Source of the DNA: Clostridium sp.
GTDB taxonomy: Bacteria > Bacillota > Clostridia > Lachnospirales > Lachnospiraceae
NCBI GenBank assembly: GCA_021770825.1
Contig: JAETQD010000021.1
Location: forward strand, 1-44,934
Direction: 5' to 3'
Length of the DNA: 44,934 bases
In this document: in pieces, positions 32,188 through 39,954 of the stretch
How positions within the stretch are numbered: position 1 is the stretch's first letter
How the letters are laid out: every line of letters begins with the position of its first letter
Notes under the pieces: generated by a model
The model's input: only the letters and a program-made list of their open reading frames with translations
Told to the model about the DNA's origin: nothing
Databases searched by the model: none
Program-made: the position numbers and the translations under genes

Positions 32188-33294
32188 TTAGTTGGCACCC
32201 ATAGCTGCTCTTACGGTGTCATACAGACCGTCTGTCCAGCCAAAGTCCATCTCATAGAAGGGCTGTGCCTTCTCCTTGAAGCCTGCAAGAACTTCTGCGG
32301 ACGGCTCCACAACGGTAACGCCCTCGTCTTTCATCTTCTGGAGGTAATCAGCCTCAGCAGCCTGCTGTACTTCGTTGTTGTACTCACCGGCCTCAGTAGC
32401 TGTCTCAAGGAGCCAGTTCTGCTGCTCTTCTGTTAAGCTGTTGAACCAGTCAGCGGAAACAACCCATGTGGTGAAGTTCTTTACATGTCCGTCAAGGATT
32501 AAGTACTGTGCAACCTCGTGAAGCTTTCTTCCGTACAGAGTTGCAAGGGGGTTCTCAGCACCATCGATGGTCTTGGTCTGAAGAGCCTGGTAAACATCAC
32601 CGAGAGCCATACCTGTGGAGGTAGCGCCCAGAACGTCAAAGCCCTTGGACTGAATCTCGTTGGAAGGAACACGGATCTTTAATCCCTTTAAGTCGTCAAC
32701 GGTATTTACCGGAACGTTTGTAAGAGTATGTCTCTCGCCGTAAATCCAGTTGGAAGCGATTAACTTAAGGCCTTTCTCTTCCAGCTTTGCACACTGCTCT
32801 TTGTACCAGTCGGACTCGATTAAGGTCCAGCACTGATCCCAACTGTCGAACAGGAACGGTCCGAATACGATACCGAAATCCGGTACGCCGTAGTCAGCAT
32901 AGAAAGCACCGTCAGCCAGTGTACAAACGTTCTCGCCCAGTAACATGGAGTCGATCAGGGAGGACTTGTCGCCTAACTGAGAGTCCGGATAAACCTCGAT
33001 GGCCATGGTGCCGCCGGATTTTTCCTTGATGATTTCCTGTGCTTTTACCCAGCCCTGTCCAACCGGCTCAGAGATGGAGTTCTCAAATGCAACCTGAAGA
33101 GTAACCTCTGCGTCTGCGCTTCCTGCATCTGCTGCGGCTGCTGTTGTGTCTGCTGCTGCAGCTTCTGTGCCTGCTGCGGCTGCTGTTGTTGCTGTTGTTG
33201 CTGTTGTGTCGGCGGAACCGCTGCTGCATGCTGTTAAGCTTGTTGCTGCCATAGCGCCTGCGAGAGTTAAGGCCATAACCTTTCTCAGTTTCAT
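32188..33294 (-). CDS. dctP: TRAP transporter solute-binding protein (DctP), lipoprotein
   Basis: A 368-residue DctP-family extracytoplasmic binding protein. The signal peptide and lipobox MKLRKVMALTLAGAMAATSL-TAC place lipidated Cys at residue 23. It is followed by a 40-residue Ala/Thr-rich spacer from trinucleotide repeats (about 28-66). The binding domain then has DSQLGDKSSLIDSMLLGE and LKGLKIRVPSNEI, the region that carries the carboxylate-binding Arg of TRAP proteins, and TWVVSADWFNSLTEEQQ. The ligand is inferred, from the operon, to be L-galactonate or another aldonate or hexuronate. Confidence 0.93.
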   Translation of the reverse strand: MKLRKVMALTLAGAMAATSLTACSSGSADTTATTATTAAAAGTEAAAADTTAAAADAGSADAEVTLQVAFENSISEPVGQGWVKAQEIIKEKSGGTMAIEVYPDSQLGDKSSLIDSMLLGENVCTLADGAFYADYGVPDFGIVFGPFLFDSWDQCWTLIESDWYKEQCAKLEEKGLKLIASNWIYGERHTLTNVPVNTVDDLKGLKIRVPSNEIQSKGFDVLGATSTGMALGDVYQALQTKTIDGAENPLATLYGRKLHEVAQYLILDGHVKNFTTWVVSADWFNSLTEEQQNWLLETATEAGEYNNEVQQAAEADYLQKMKDEGVTVVEPSAEVLAGFKEKAQPFYEMDFGWTDGLYDTVRAAMGAN

Positions 33295-33398
33295 AATTTT
33301 TCCCTCCGTTTTTAAACTTTGTTTTTATTCTGCAAAGGCCCGATTCCCTCGGAACCCTTCACATCTCACTCCGGTGCTCCGGAGAAAGTTTCTGTTTT

Positions 33399-34433
33399 TT
33401 ATTTGCTGATGTTTCTGAAATCAATGGCAACCTTTAACATGTCGCCGGGGTTGTGAGCGAAATCATCGAATGCCTTTGCAGCCTCGTCAAAGGGATATAC
33501 ATTGGTGATGATCTTCTCCAACGGAGCTTTCTTTGCATTTACAATGTCGATCAGTTCCAGGAAGTCTTTCTTCATGGCGTTTCTGGAACCGTATACGTTT
33601 AATTCCTTCTTCTGGATTAAGGTGAAGTTGAAGTCCAGGTTCTTCTTTCCGACACCGATCAATACCATACGTCCGCCGAAGCAGCAGGCGTCAATACAGT
33701 TCTGGAAGGTGGACGGGAGACCTACGGCCTCGATGGTAACGTCAAATCCGTTGCCGTTTGTGATCTCGTTTACGCCCTTTTCAAAAGCTTCCGGAGAATC
33801 GTTAAGAAGAGTTCCGTCAACGCCGAAGTCCTTTGCCATTTCAAGCTTTCCGGCAGAAACGTCGGAGATGTAAACGGTTGCTCCCTTGGCCTTTGCTGCG
33901 ATTGCTGCAAGAACGCCGATGGTTCCTGCGCCTACAACCAGGACCTTGTCCCCCTCTTTCACATTGGCACGGCTTACGCCATGATAGCTGATGCAGAAGG
34001 GCTCGATGGCTGCCAGTGTCTTGGCGTCCATTCCCTTTCCGTCATAGACTCTCTCGATGGGCATTGTTATGTACTCCTGGAAAGCGCCGTCTCTCTGACA
34101 TCCCATGGTCTGGTTGTCCATACATGCGTTTACGGTTCCATGCTCGCAGGAATAGCAGTGTCCGCAGTTGAAATACGGGTTGCAGGTTACGATCATTCCC
34201 GGCTTGATGCCGTACTCGTTGTTCTCGTCTGCCTCAATTACCTCAGCGGAGAACTCATGGCCCGGAATTCTCGGATACTCAAAATAGGCAAAGGTTCCAC
34301 GGTAAGAGCCAAGATCACTTCCGCAGATTCCGCCGTAAAGGATCTTTAATAAAACCTCTCCCTCTTTTCTCACCGGCATTTCCACGTCTCTGATTTCCAC
34401 TTCGCCGGGAGCGTTGATGTACATTGCTTTCAT
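33399..34433 (-). CDS. Zinc-dependent dehydrogenase, L-galactonate/aldonate 5-dehydrogenase-like
   Basis: A 344-residue medium-chain, zinc-dependent alcohol dehydrogenase. The catalytic zinc site is C37 (GGICGSD), H59 and E60 (RIPGHEFSAE). The structural zinc site uses C90, C93, C96 and C104 (NCGHCYSCEHGTVNAC). The NAD-binding motif is GAGTIG (168-173). This is the group that contains LgoD/YjjN (L-galactonate to D-tagaturonate) and related idonate/sorbitol dehydrogenases. As uxaB and uxaA follow in the same operon, a LgoD-like role gives a complete route to 2-keto-3-deoxygluconate. Exact substrate is inferred. It is the first gene of the operon. Confidence 0.82.
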   Translation of the reverse strand: MKAMYINAPGEVEIRDVEMPVRKEGEVLLKILYGGICGSDLGSYRGTFAYFEYPRIPGHEFSAEVIEADENNEYGIKPGMIVTCNPYFNCGHCYSCEHGTVNACMDNQTMGCQRDGAFQEYITMPIERVYDGKGMDAKTLAAIEPFCISYHGVSRANVKEGDKVLVVGAGTIGVLAAIAAKAKGATVYISDVSAGKLEMAKDFGVDGTLLNDSPEAFEKGVNEITNGNGFDVTIEAVGLPSTFQNCIDACCFGGRMVLIGVGKKNLDFNFTLIQKKELNVYGSRNAMKKDFLELIDIVNAKKAPLEKIITNVYPFDEAAKAFDDFAHNPGDMLKVAIDFRNISK

Positions 34434-34491
34434 GATTTCGTTCCTCCTGTACTCATGACTTGTTTATGCGTTATATCCTTTAATGTATTCC

Positions 34492-34503
34492 TTGTTGTAT
34501 ACA
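34492..34503. promoter_or_regulatory. GntR-type operator at the start site of the hexonate operon
   Basis: The sequence TTGTTGTATACA includes TTGTATACA, a partial palindrome typical of FCD-subfamily GntR repressors. It sits at about +1 of the promoter 34508-34536. Related copies at 34563-34570 (TTGTATAC, upstream of the -35) and 34657-34670 (TTGTTATATACAAC, in front of the regulator gene) support a shared operator. Confidence 0.6.
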
Positions 34504-34507
34504 TCAG

Positions 34508-34536
34508 ATTATAGAGGGAATCTGGGAAAAAGTCAA
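34508..34536 (-). promoter_or_regulatory. Sigma-A promoter of the hexonate operon
   Basis: On the minus strand TTGACT (34531-34536) and TATAAT (34508-34513) are separated by exactly 17 bases, nearly consensus. The start site would be near 34501, inside the TTGTATACA operator-like sequence at 34495-34503. That suggests repression by steric blocking. Confidence 0.85.
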
Positions 34537-34562
34537 TATAAGCTGGGCATTTTCCGATCACT

Positions 34563-34570
34563 TTGTATAC
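34563..34570. promoter_or_regulatory. Second GntR operator copy upstream of the -35 element
   Basis: TTGTATAC, identical to the core of the site at 34495-34502, 27 bases upstream of the -35. With the promoter-proximal site it could support looping. Confidence 0.5.
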
Positions 34571-34656
34571 TTAACCAAACATTTTTAATTTTTTTTGTGT
34601 ATTTCCACCAAAATCAGGGTTCCCATTGCAAAACCGCCGGGCCTATGTTAAAATTT

Positions 34657-34670
34657 TGTTATATACAACA
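34657..34670. promoter_or_regulatory. Operator-like site in the leader of the GntR gene
   Basis: TTGTTATATACAAC resembles the other two sites, with arms TTGT/ACAA. It lies about 45 bases before the GntR start codon, and just downstream of a TTGCAA (34626-34631) that could be that gene's -35. Autoregulation is likely. Confidence 0.5.
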
Positions 34671-34715
34671 TATATCCATCTTATATATGCCATTTTCGGC
34701 AGAAGGAGCGTGAAT

Positions 34716-35393
34716 ATGCCGAAAACCAATTTAAAAACCGTAGCATACAATGCCATCCGTCAGAAAATCGTCACCTGCGAATTTGCACCGGGCACCTTTC
34801 TAAATGAAGAAATCCTCACGGACGCCCTGGGGTTAAGCCGCACCCCCATCCGCGATGCCTTAAGCCGCCTGGAGCAGGAAGGACTGGTGGAGATAAAGCC
34901 CAAGCGCGGAATCATGGTCACTCCCCTGTCCGTCAATGATATCAATATGATTTTTGAGGTCCGGAATCTTTACGAACCCTATATTCTTTTAAATTACGGC
35001 TCCCTGCTCCCCGCAGACCGTCTGGAGGAATTCTACAATATTTTCCTCCACAAAAATGCAGACAGCGAGTGCTTCCAGAACAACGACTATTTCTATGATC
35101 TGGACTCCGACTTTCATCTCATGATTGTGGGCTGCTGTCCCAACGCATACATCCAGAACAATTACAACCTGATCCGGACCCAGAATGCACGGTTCCGCTA
35201 TATGACCGGAAATATTTCCAACAACCGCCTGGAAGATACCTTCCGGGAACACTTGGATATCATACGGCCCTGCCTTCAGAAAAACTGGAAGGAAGCGGCA
35301 GAAAAGATGGTCTGCCATCTGGAGGAATCCAAAAAAGCTACCTTCCGCCTGATTTTCCAGGGACGCGAAAATGCGCCCATCGGTCTGTTTTAA
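34716..35393 (+). CDS. GntR-family regulator with FCD domain
   Basis: A 225-residue GntR/FadR-type regulator. The winged-helix domain covers residues 1-75 (AYNAIRQKIVTCEFAPGTFL, LGLSRTPIRDALSRLEQEGL, GIMVTPL). The FCD effector domain follows, with D and H residues in YDLDSDFHLMIV and the later TFREHLDIIRPCL, which usually bind a metal and a carboxylate sugar acid. Divergent from the hexonate operon, like LgoR beside lgoD in E. coli. It is expected to repress until a sugar acid binds. ATG 34716 follows AGAAGGAG by seven bases; longer in-frame readings have no ribosome site. Confidence 0.9.
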   Translation: MPKTNLKTVAYNAIRQKIVTCEFAPGTFLNEEILTDALGLSRTPIRDALSRLEQEGLVEIKPKRGIMVTPLSVNDINMIFEVRNLYEPYILLNYGSLLPADRLEEFYNIFLHKNADSECFQNNDYFYDLDSDFHLMIVGCCPNAYIQNNYNLIRTQNARFRYMTGNISNNRLEDTFREHLDIIRPCLQKNWKEAAEKMVCHLEESKKATFRLIFQGRENAPIGLF

Positions 35394-35440
35394 ACGGGGG
35401 CGCGGCGGCAGCGATATTTCCTTTCGCGCCGGTGTACAAA

Positions 35441-35480
35441 AGGGGCAGAAGAAATGGTTCGGTTTCTTCTGCACCTTTTT
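35441..35480 (+). terminator. Terminator between the GntR gene and dusB
   Basis: AGGGGCAGAAGAAA pairs with TTTCTTCTGCACC with one mismatch, followed by TTTTT. It lies about 48 bases past the GntR stop and abuts the dusB stop, so it likely serves both convergent genes. Confidence 0.92.
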
Positions 35481-36438
35481 ATAGTCTCTCTTCAATTAAT
35501 GCGGCCAGCTCCTCCATGGTGGACACGGTGTTGATGTCATTTCTAAGAGCCGCGGAATTGGGATATCCGGCCGTGTACCAGGCCACATGCTTTCTCATCT
35601 CCCGCATTCCTGCCATCTCTCCCTTAAATTCCATCATCATCTGTCCATGACGGAGAATCATCTCCTTTAACTCTTCCTTGGACGGCCGTTTGGGCTTTTC
35701 TCCTGTTTCCAGATACTCCGTAATCTCCTTAAAAATCCATGGATTTCCCTTGGCGCCCCTGGCCACCATGATTCCGTCGCATCCGGTCTCCTTCGTAAGC
35801 CGCATGGCGTCCTCCGGCGAGAACACATCACCGTTTCCGATCACAGGAATGCTCACCGCCTCCTTTACCTGACGGATGATGTCCCAGTCAGCCTTTCCGG
35901 AATAATACTGCTCCCTGGTCCTTCCGTGGACAGCAACGGCAGAGACGCCGCAGCCCTCTGCAATTTTCGCAATCTCCACCGCGTTGACCGAGGAATCGTC
36001 AAAGCCCTTCCGGATTTTCACGGTCACAGGCTTTTTTATGGTTTTCACCATGGCCGTTAAAATTTCCTCCACCAGTCTGGGATTTTTCATCAGGGCCGAG
36101 CCCTCATGGTTCTTTACGATTTTCGGCACCGGGCAGCCCATATTGAGGTCAAAAATATCAAATGGGCCTTCCTCCAGCTCCCCGGCAATGGACGCCAGAA
36201 TCTGCGGATCAGAGCCAAAAAGCTGGAGGGACACCGGGCGTTCCCTGGGATCCACCATCAAAAGCTCTTTTGTGTTCTTATTTTTATAAAGAACCGCTTT
36301 GGCGCTGACCATCTCCATGCACACGAGCCCGGCCCCCTGTTCGCTGCACAATACCCGGTACGGAAGATCTGTGACCCCTGCCATGGGAGCTAAAATCACG
36401 TTGTTTTTCAGGGTCACACTGCCGATTTTTAACATCAT
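35479..36438 (-). CDS. dusB: tRNA-dihydrouridine synthase B
   Basis: A 319-residue FMN-dependent enzyme that reduces uridines in the D-loop of tRNAs. Motifs: NNVILAPMAGVTDLPYR (FMN/substrate start), MNMGCPVPKIVKNHEGSAL (with the conserved Cys-Pro), AVAVHGRTREQYYSGKADW and PVIGNGDVFSPEDA, ending in a helical tRNA-binding domain containing HVAWYTAGYP. Its start overlaps the stop of the cell-wall-binding gene by four bases (ATGA), so translation is coupled. Confidence 0.95.
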   Translation of the reverse strand: MMLKIGSVTLKNNVILAPMAGVTDLPYRVLCSEQGAGLVCMEMVSAKAVLYKNKNTKELLMVDPRERPVSLQLFGSDPQILASIAGELEEGPFDIFDLNMGCPVPKIVKNHEGSALMKNPRLVEEILTAMVKTIKKPVTVKIRKGFDDSSVNAVEIAKIAEGCGVSAVAVHGRTREQYYSGKADWDIIRQVKEAVSIPVIGNGDVFSPEDAMRLTKETGCDGIMVARGAKGNPWIFKEITEYLETGEKPKRPSKEELKEMILRHGQMMMEFKGEMAGMREMRKHVAWYTAGYPNSAALRNDINTVSTMEELAALIEERL

Positions 36439-37127
36439 TGAACCAGCTCCCCCTCTGCATTCACATACCGTCCGTCAGGGGTGTAGGTGTTGGTCAGCAT
36501 GACTCCCGTATAGTTGTCCAGATAGTACCACTTTCCAAGGGAATTGACCCAGCCGTAGGCCATGGTTCCATCGCTGTTTAAGAAATAGTACTTTCCTTCC
36601 TTTAAAAGCCACCCGGTCTGCATGGCTCCTGTGCTGTTGAGGTAATACCAGCTTCCGTTGACCTTCTGGAACCCGGTCTGCATGATGCCGTTCATGTCAA
36701 TGAGGTAAGTTTTTCCATCCACATAGGCCCATTCGCTGGAAACCGGCTGACCGTCTGTTTTAAAAAGCTTCCAGGTGCCGTTTTCCTGTTTCTGCCAGGT
36801 GCCTCCCCGGTATGTGCTGTGGATGTAGAAGGCGTTCTCCTCTTCTTCCAGATATTTTTTTGCCGCCTCGGAATTGGGACCGCCGGAGTAGATGTTTTCC
36901 TCGATGTTCTCTTTGTTGCCTAAGGGATTGTTCCCCACATCCCCGGGGCCTGTCCCTCCGTTCCATCCCGTATCGTAGGCAGGATTGTTGATCTGGGGCT
37001 CATTATAAAACTGAATATTCAGCTCATCGATTCCCGGTCCGTAGTTCACGGCAAAGACCTTCACTGCCGTCATGGAAACAAACACCGCGGCCAGGAAAGC
37101 GCTCATGAATGCTTTTCTATGTCTCAT
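36435..37127 (-). CDS. Secreted cell-wall-binding repeat protein
   Basis: A 230-residue exported protein. The signal peptide MRHRKAFMSAFLAAVFVSMT-AVKVFA is cut about residue 26. After a glycine/asparagine-rich stretch there are about five choline-binding-type repeats (GTWKLFKTDGQPVSSEWAYV, FQKVNGSWYYLNSTGAMQTG, WLLKEGKYYFLNSDGTMAYG, WVNSLGKWYYLDNYTGVMLT) with their Trp-Tyr aromatic pairs. No catalytic domain is present, so it probably anchors on the wall. Start 37127 follows GGAGGAAG. It overlaps the DUF6145 gene by 11 bases and dusB by four. Confidence 0.85.
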   Translation of the reverse strand: MRHRKAFMSAFLAAVFVSMTAVKVFAVNYGPGIDELNIQFYNEPQINNPAYDTGWNGGTGPGDVGNNPLGNKENIEENIYSGGPNSEAAKKYLEEEENAFYIHSTYRGGTWQKQENGTWKLFKTDGQPVSSEWAYVDGKTYLIDMNGIMQTGFQKVNGSWYYLNSTGAMQTGWLLKEGKYYFLNSDGTMAYGWVNSLGKWYYLDNYTGVMLTNTYTPDGRYVNAEGELVQ

Positions 37128-37467
37128 CTGCTTCCTCCATTTTCTCTCCAAGGAATACCACCCGGTAGTACAGCTCCAGAGACTCCAAAAGCTCTCTTTT
37201 TTCCCTCTGGTACTGGCGGATTTTTAACCCGCTTCCAATCTCGTCAAATAAGTAATCGTTATCATCGGCCTGTACCTTAAACTCCAGGGTTCCGTCCGGA
37301 GCAAATTCCAGGGTCAGAACTCCGCCGATGTCCTCCGTGAACAGGACACACATGATCTGGAGCTCCTTTTTTATGTGGTCCGGGAGGGCCTTGAACTGCT
37401 GGTTAAAATAATATTTCTGTTCATAGGAGCTGGCGCCGCAGAGCACCACTGAATTCTGGTTTTCCAT
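37117..37467 (-). CDS. DUF6145 family protein
   Basis: A 116-residue cytosolic protein: VVLCGASSYEQKYYFNQQF, LPDHIKKELQIMCVLFTEDI, GGVLTLEFAPDGTLEFKV, DYLFDEIGSGLKI and ESLELYYRVVFLGEKM. It matches a small uncharacterised family of Lachnospiraceae. Its function is unknown. Part of a run HAD-DUF6145-wall protein-dusB with overlaps and a 14-base gap upstream, so probably one operon. Confidence 0.75.
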   Translation of the reverse strand: MENQNSVVLCGASSYEQKYYFNQQFKALPDHIKKELQIMCVLFTEDIGGVLTLEFAPDGTLEFKVQADDNDYLFDEIGSGLKIRQYQREKRELLESLELYYRVVFLGEKMEEADET

Positions 37468-37481
37468 TCTCTTCTCCTTTC

Positions 37482-38129
37482 TTACAGGTAGTTTAGGACC
37501 TCATCGATCCGGTCAATATGATAGTCCGCCTGGCTCTGGTCAAAGCCAAACCTGTCGTCCCTTAAGGCAGCCACGGTCATATTGGCCCGTTTGGCTGCAG
37601 TGATTCCCACAGTGGAGTCCTCAATGACAAAGCACTCCTCCTCCGAAAAGCCCAGGGTTTTGGCCGTGTAATGGTAAATCTCCGGATTTGGCTTACTCTG
37701 CTTAAACTGCTTTCCGCTGACGATCAGATCAAACACCGGACGCATTCCTGTTTCTTCCATGATTCTTGCAATGAGCTTCGGGCCCGTGGAAGATGCCAGG
37801 GCCACCTCATAGCCGCGCCGTTTTAACTCCTTTACCGTCACAAGCGCCTCCGGCCGGAAAATCTTTTTATAATTGACCTGACTGTAAACGTCCAGGGCGG
37901 AGAACTGGTCCCGCAGCATTTCCCAGGTCTCTCCATTGTTTATGGCCCGCTCCATGACGGTCCAACTGTCCTTCCTGCTTAAACCCACCATGGGATTTAA
38001 CTCATCCATGGTTACTTTGGGATTCTTTGTTCTGGCAAACTCCAGAAGATAGTCCATATATACGATTTCACTGTCCACAATCACGCCGTCCATGTCAAAA
38101 ATCACGGCGCGTATTTTTTTCTGTTCCAT
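37482..38129 (-). CDS. HAD hydrolase, beta-phosphoglucomutase-like
   Basis: A 215-residue HAD enzyme with C1 cap. Motif I is IFDMDGVIVDSE (DxDGxxxDSE, as in beta-phosphoglucomutase/phosphatase genes). Motif II is ALASSTG, and motif III is KPNPEIYHYTAKTLG followed by CFVIEDSTVGITAA. Substrate is probably a sugar phosphate, not determined. The gene is the first in the HAD-DUF6145-wall protein-dusB run. Confidence 0.88.
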   Translation of the reverse strand: MEQKKIRAVIFDMDGVIVDSEIVYMDYLLEFARTKNPKVTMDELNPMVGLSRKDSWTVMERAINNGETWEMLRDQFSALDVYSQVNYKKIFRPEALVTVKELKRRGYEVALASSTGPKLIARIMEETGMRPVFDLIVSGKQFKQSKPNPEIYHYTAKTLGFSEEECFVIEDSTVGITAAKRANMTVAALRDDRFGFDQSQADYHIDRIDEVLNYL

Positions 38130-38183
38130 AGATTTCTCCTTCTGCCATGCGTCCTGGCCTGTCAGGACCTTCCTGTACTATCA

Positions 38184-38215
38184 AAAGGCGGCCCACCCAT
38201 ACGGCGGCCGCCTTT
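38184..38215 (-). terminator. Terminator of the cytidylate-kinase-like gene
   Basis: Arms AAAGGCGGCC (38184-38193) and GGCCGCCTTT (38206-38215) are perfect 10-base complements with a 12-base loop. It lies 33 bases past the stop of the gene at 38248. The plus-strand side ends in TTTATTTT. Confidence 0.8.
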
Positions 38216-38247
38216 ATTTTATCATGTCCCTTTCATTCCCGCAACTG

Positions 38248-38880
38248 TTACTCTTCTGCCTCCGGTGCTAAAAGTCCGCGGATTTTCATGTACTCCAGAA
38301 TACAGTCCACACATCCGTCGGTTCCGATCTTTGCGGAATTTAAAATCAGGTCATAGTTTTCAAAGCTTTCCCAGTCTTTTCCTGTATAATATCTGTGGTA
38401 ATCGCGGCGTTCCTTATCCATGCGGCGGATATTTTTTACCACCTCAGAATCTTCATAATATCCCTTTTCCTTGATTCTCTTCACCCTGGCATCCATATCC
38501 GCATAGATAAACACCCGCACCAAGTTTTCCGTTCCCGCCAGGATATGGTCCGCACAGCGTCCGATGAAGACGCAGGACTCCTCCTGGGCCAGCTTCCGGA
38601 TTACCGAGGACTGGAACCGGAACAGATTGTCGGCGGACACCAGATCGGCTCCCAGGGACGGAGATGTGTTTTCCGGAATCATGGACTGAACAATCTTGTA
38701 GAGAAGCCTGTTTCCGGCCCTCTCATCCGCCAGGTGGAAATAACTTTCCCGGATGCCGCTCTCATCGGAGGTCATTTTTAAAATCTCCTTGTCATAGACA
38801 TCCAGACCAAGCCGCTTTCCCAGCTTCTTTCCGACTTCTGCTCCTCCGCTTCCATACTGACGGCCGATGGTAATAATCAT
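38248..38880 (-). CDS. Cytidylate-kinase-like protein
   Basis: A 210-residue P-loop NTPase of the cytidylate kinase-like family (AAK_like). Its N-terminus MIITIGRQYGSGGAEVGKKL carries the nucleotide loop GRQYGSGG. Later blocks are VFIGRCADHILAGTENLVRV, the Arg-rich lid RRMDKERRDYHRYYTGKDW and NYDLILNSAKIGTDG. The family is common in Firmicutes; the kinase substrate is unproven. A second in-frame ATG at 38895 also has a plausible Shine-Dalgarno (GGGGG), so the start could be five codons earlier. Confidence 0.85.
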   Translation of the reverse strand: MIITIGRQYGSGGAEVGKKLGKRLGLDVYDKEILKMTSDESGIRESYFHLADERAGNRLLYKIVQSMIPENTSPSLGADLVSADNLFRFQSSVIRKLAQEESCVFIGRCADHILAGTENLVRVFIYADMDARVKRIKEKGYYEDSEVVKNIRRMDKERRDYHRYYTGKDWESFENYDLILNSAKIGTDGCVDCILEYMKIRGLLAPEAEE

Positions 38881-38986
38881 GTTCTTTCCTTCCATAAAAA
38901 CGCCCCCTTCTTTCGCTTTCGTGCCGGAATTTGGTACAGTTTCATCATAGCATATTTCAGGGGAAATTTTAAGTCTTTTTTATACT

Positions 38987-39781
38987 TTATTGGCCACTTC
39001 TCACAATTATTGTGCTGTATCCCAGATTTCTCAGACGACGCTCCATGGCAACCGCATTGTCAAGCTCCCTGAAGGCCCCTGCCCGGACATAATAAAGGTT
39101 ATTTTTTGCCGTCAGAAAGGCCGGGAAGCCCTGGGCCCTGAGCTCTGAAAGCTCTTCCTCCGCGTTGGAGCGCAGCCGGTAGATTCCCGTCTGCACCAGA
39201 TAAAAACCAGGCTCCTCCCCGGACACAGGCGTTCTTCTTTCCAGCTCCTCAAAGGTCCTTAAAATCCCATCGGCAATGGCATCGGCCGTGGCCGCCATGT
39301 TTGCGTCAAAAAAAGCATTATCCCTTTCGTTGTCAATAAATCCGGCCTCCACCAAAACCGCCGGCATTCTGGTCCGCCTGAGCACCACCAGGCCCGGCCG
39401 CTCCTTCACTCCCAGATCGGTCCAGCCCACCGCTGCCAGGGCTTCGTCAATATTTTTTCCAAACAGCGCTGCCGCCCCCTCATTGGAAAACACCAGGCTT
39501 TCAATACCGGAGGCTGTCCCCGGCACCGGCATGGCATTCCGGTGGAGGGAAAGGAACAAATCCGCACCGGACTGGTTCCCCATCATTGCCTTTTCATAGG
39601 GACTGTCATACACATCGTTCACCCTGGTATAGGCCACCTGAATCCCCCTCCGCTCCAGGGCATTTCCCACATCAAAGGCCAACTGAAGCGTATCATTTTT
39701 TTCCTGCCTTCCATTGTATACGGCTCCCGGCTCTTCGCCGCCGTGCCCTGCATCTATGATTACTTTTCTGATTACTGCCAA
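38987..39781 (-). CDS. N-acetylmuramoyl-L-alanine amidase with SPOR domain
   Basis: A 264-residue Amidase_3. Zinc-ligand motifs are VIIDAGHGGEEPGAVYNGRQ (His, with Glu in QEKN), LFLSLHRNAMPVPGTASGIE (His) and AVLVEAGFIDNERDN (catalytic Glu). The C-terminal SPOR domain (about 190-262) has FYLVQTGIYRLRSNAEEELS and LYYVRAGAFRELDNAVAMER, which binds denuded peptidoglycan. No signal peptide is seen; the chain begins MAVIRKVIIDAGHGG. This matches clostridial CwlC-type amidases that lyse the mother cell at the end of sporulation, which fits an endospore former. Confidence 0.9.
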   Translation of the reverse strand: MAVIRKVIIDAGHGGEEPGAVYNGRQEKNDTLQLAFDVGNALERRGIQVAYTRVNDVYDSPYEKAMMGNQSGADLFLSLHRNAMPVPGTASGIESLVFSNEGAAALFGKNIDEALAAVGWTDLGVKERPGLVVLRRTRMPAVLVEAGFIDNERDNAFFDANMAATADAIADGILRTFEELERRTPVSGEEPGFYLVQTGIYRLRSNAEEELSELRAQGFPAFLTAKNNLYYVRAGAFRELDNAVAMERRLRNLGYSTIIVRSGQ

Positions 39782-39905
39782 CGCTCTTCTCCTTTTTCTT
39801 TATTCGTGTAATCAGTATATGAAAGAACTCCGAAAGCGGTCCACGGATAAAATTCTAAAACTTCCATATAATGTCACATAAAAGCTCGGAAAAAGGGAAA
39901 AAGTA

Positions 39906-39914
39906 TGATATAAT
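39906..39914 (+). promoter_or_regulatory. Extended -10 promoter of the SDR gene
   Basis: TGATATAAT is a perfect extended -10 (TGnTATAAT), 41 bases before the SDR start codon. No -35 is recognised, which is normal for this class. Confidence 0.6.
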
Positions 39915-39954
39915 GTATGCAAAGCCCGAACATAAATGAAGTAGGAGGTATTTT

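Noticed and set aside
33110-33215. Possible CRISPR or tandem repeat array
   Set aside because: The repeats are short triplets inside dctP that encode Ala/Thr; there are no spacers.
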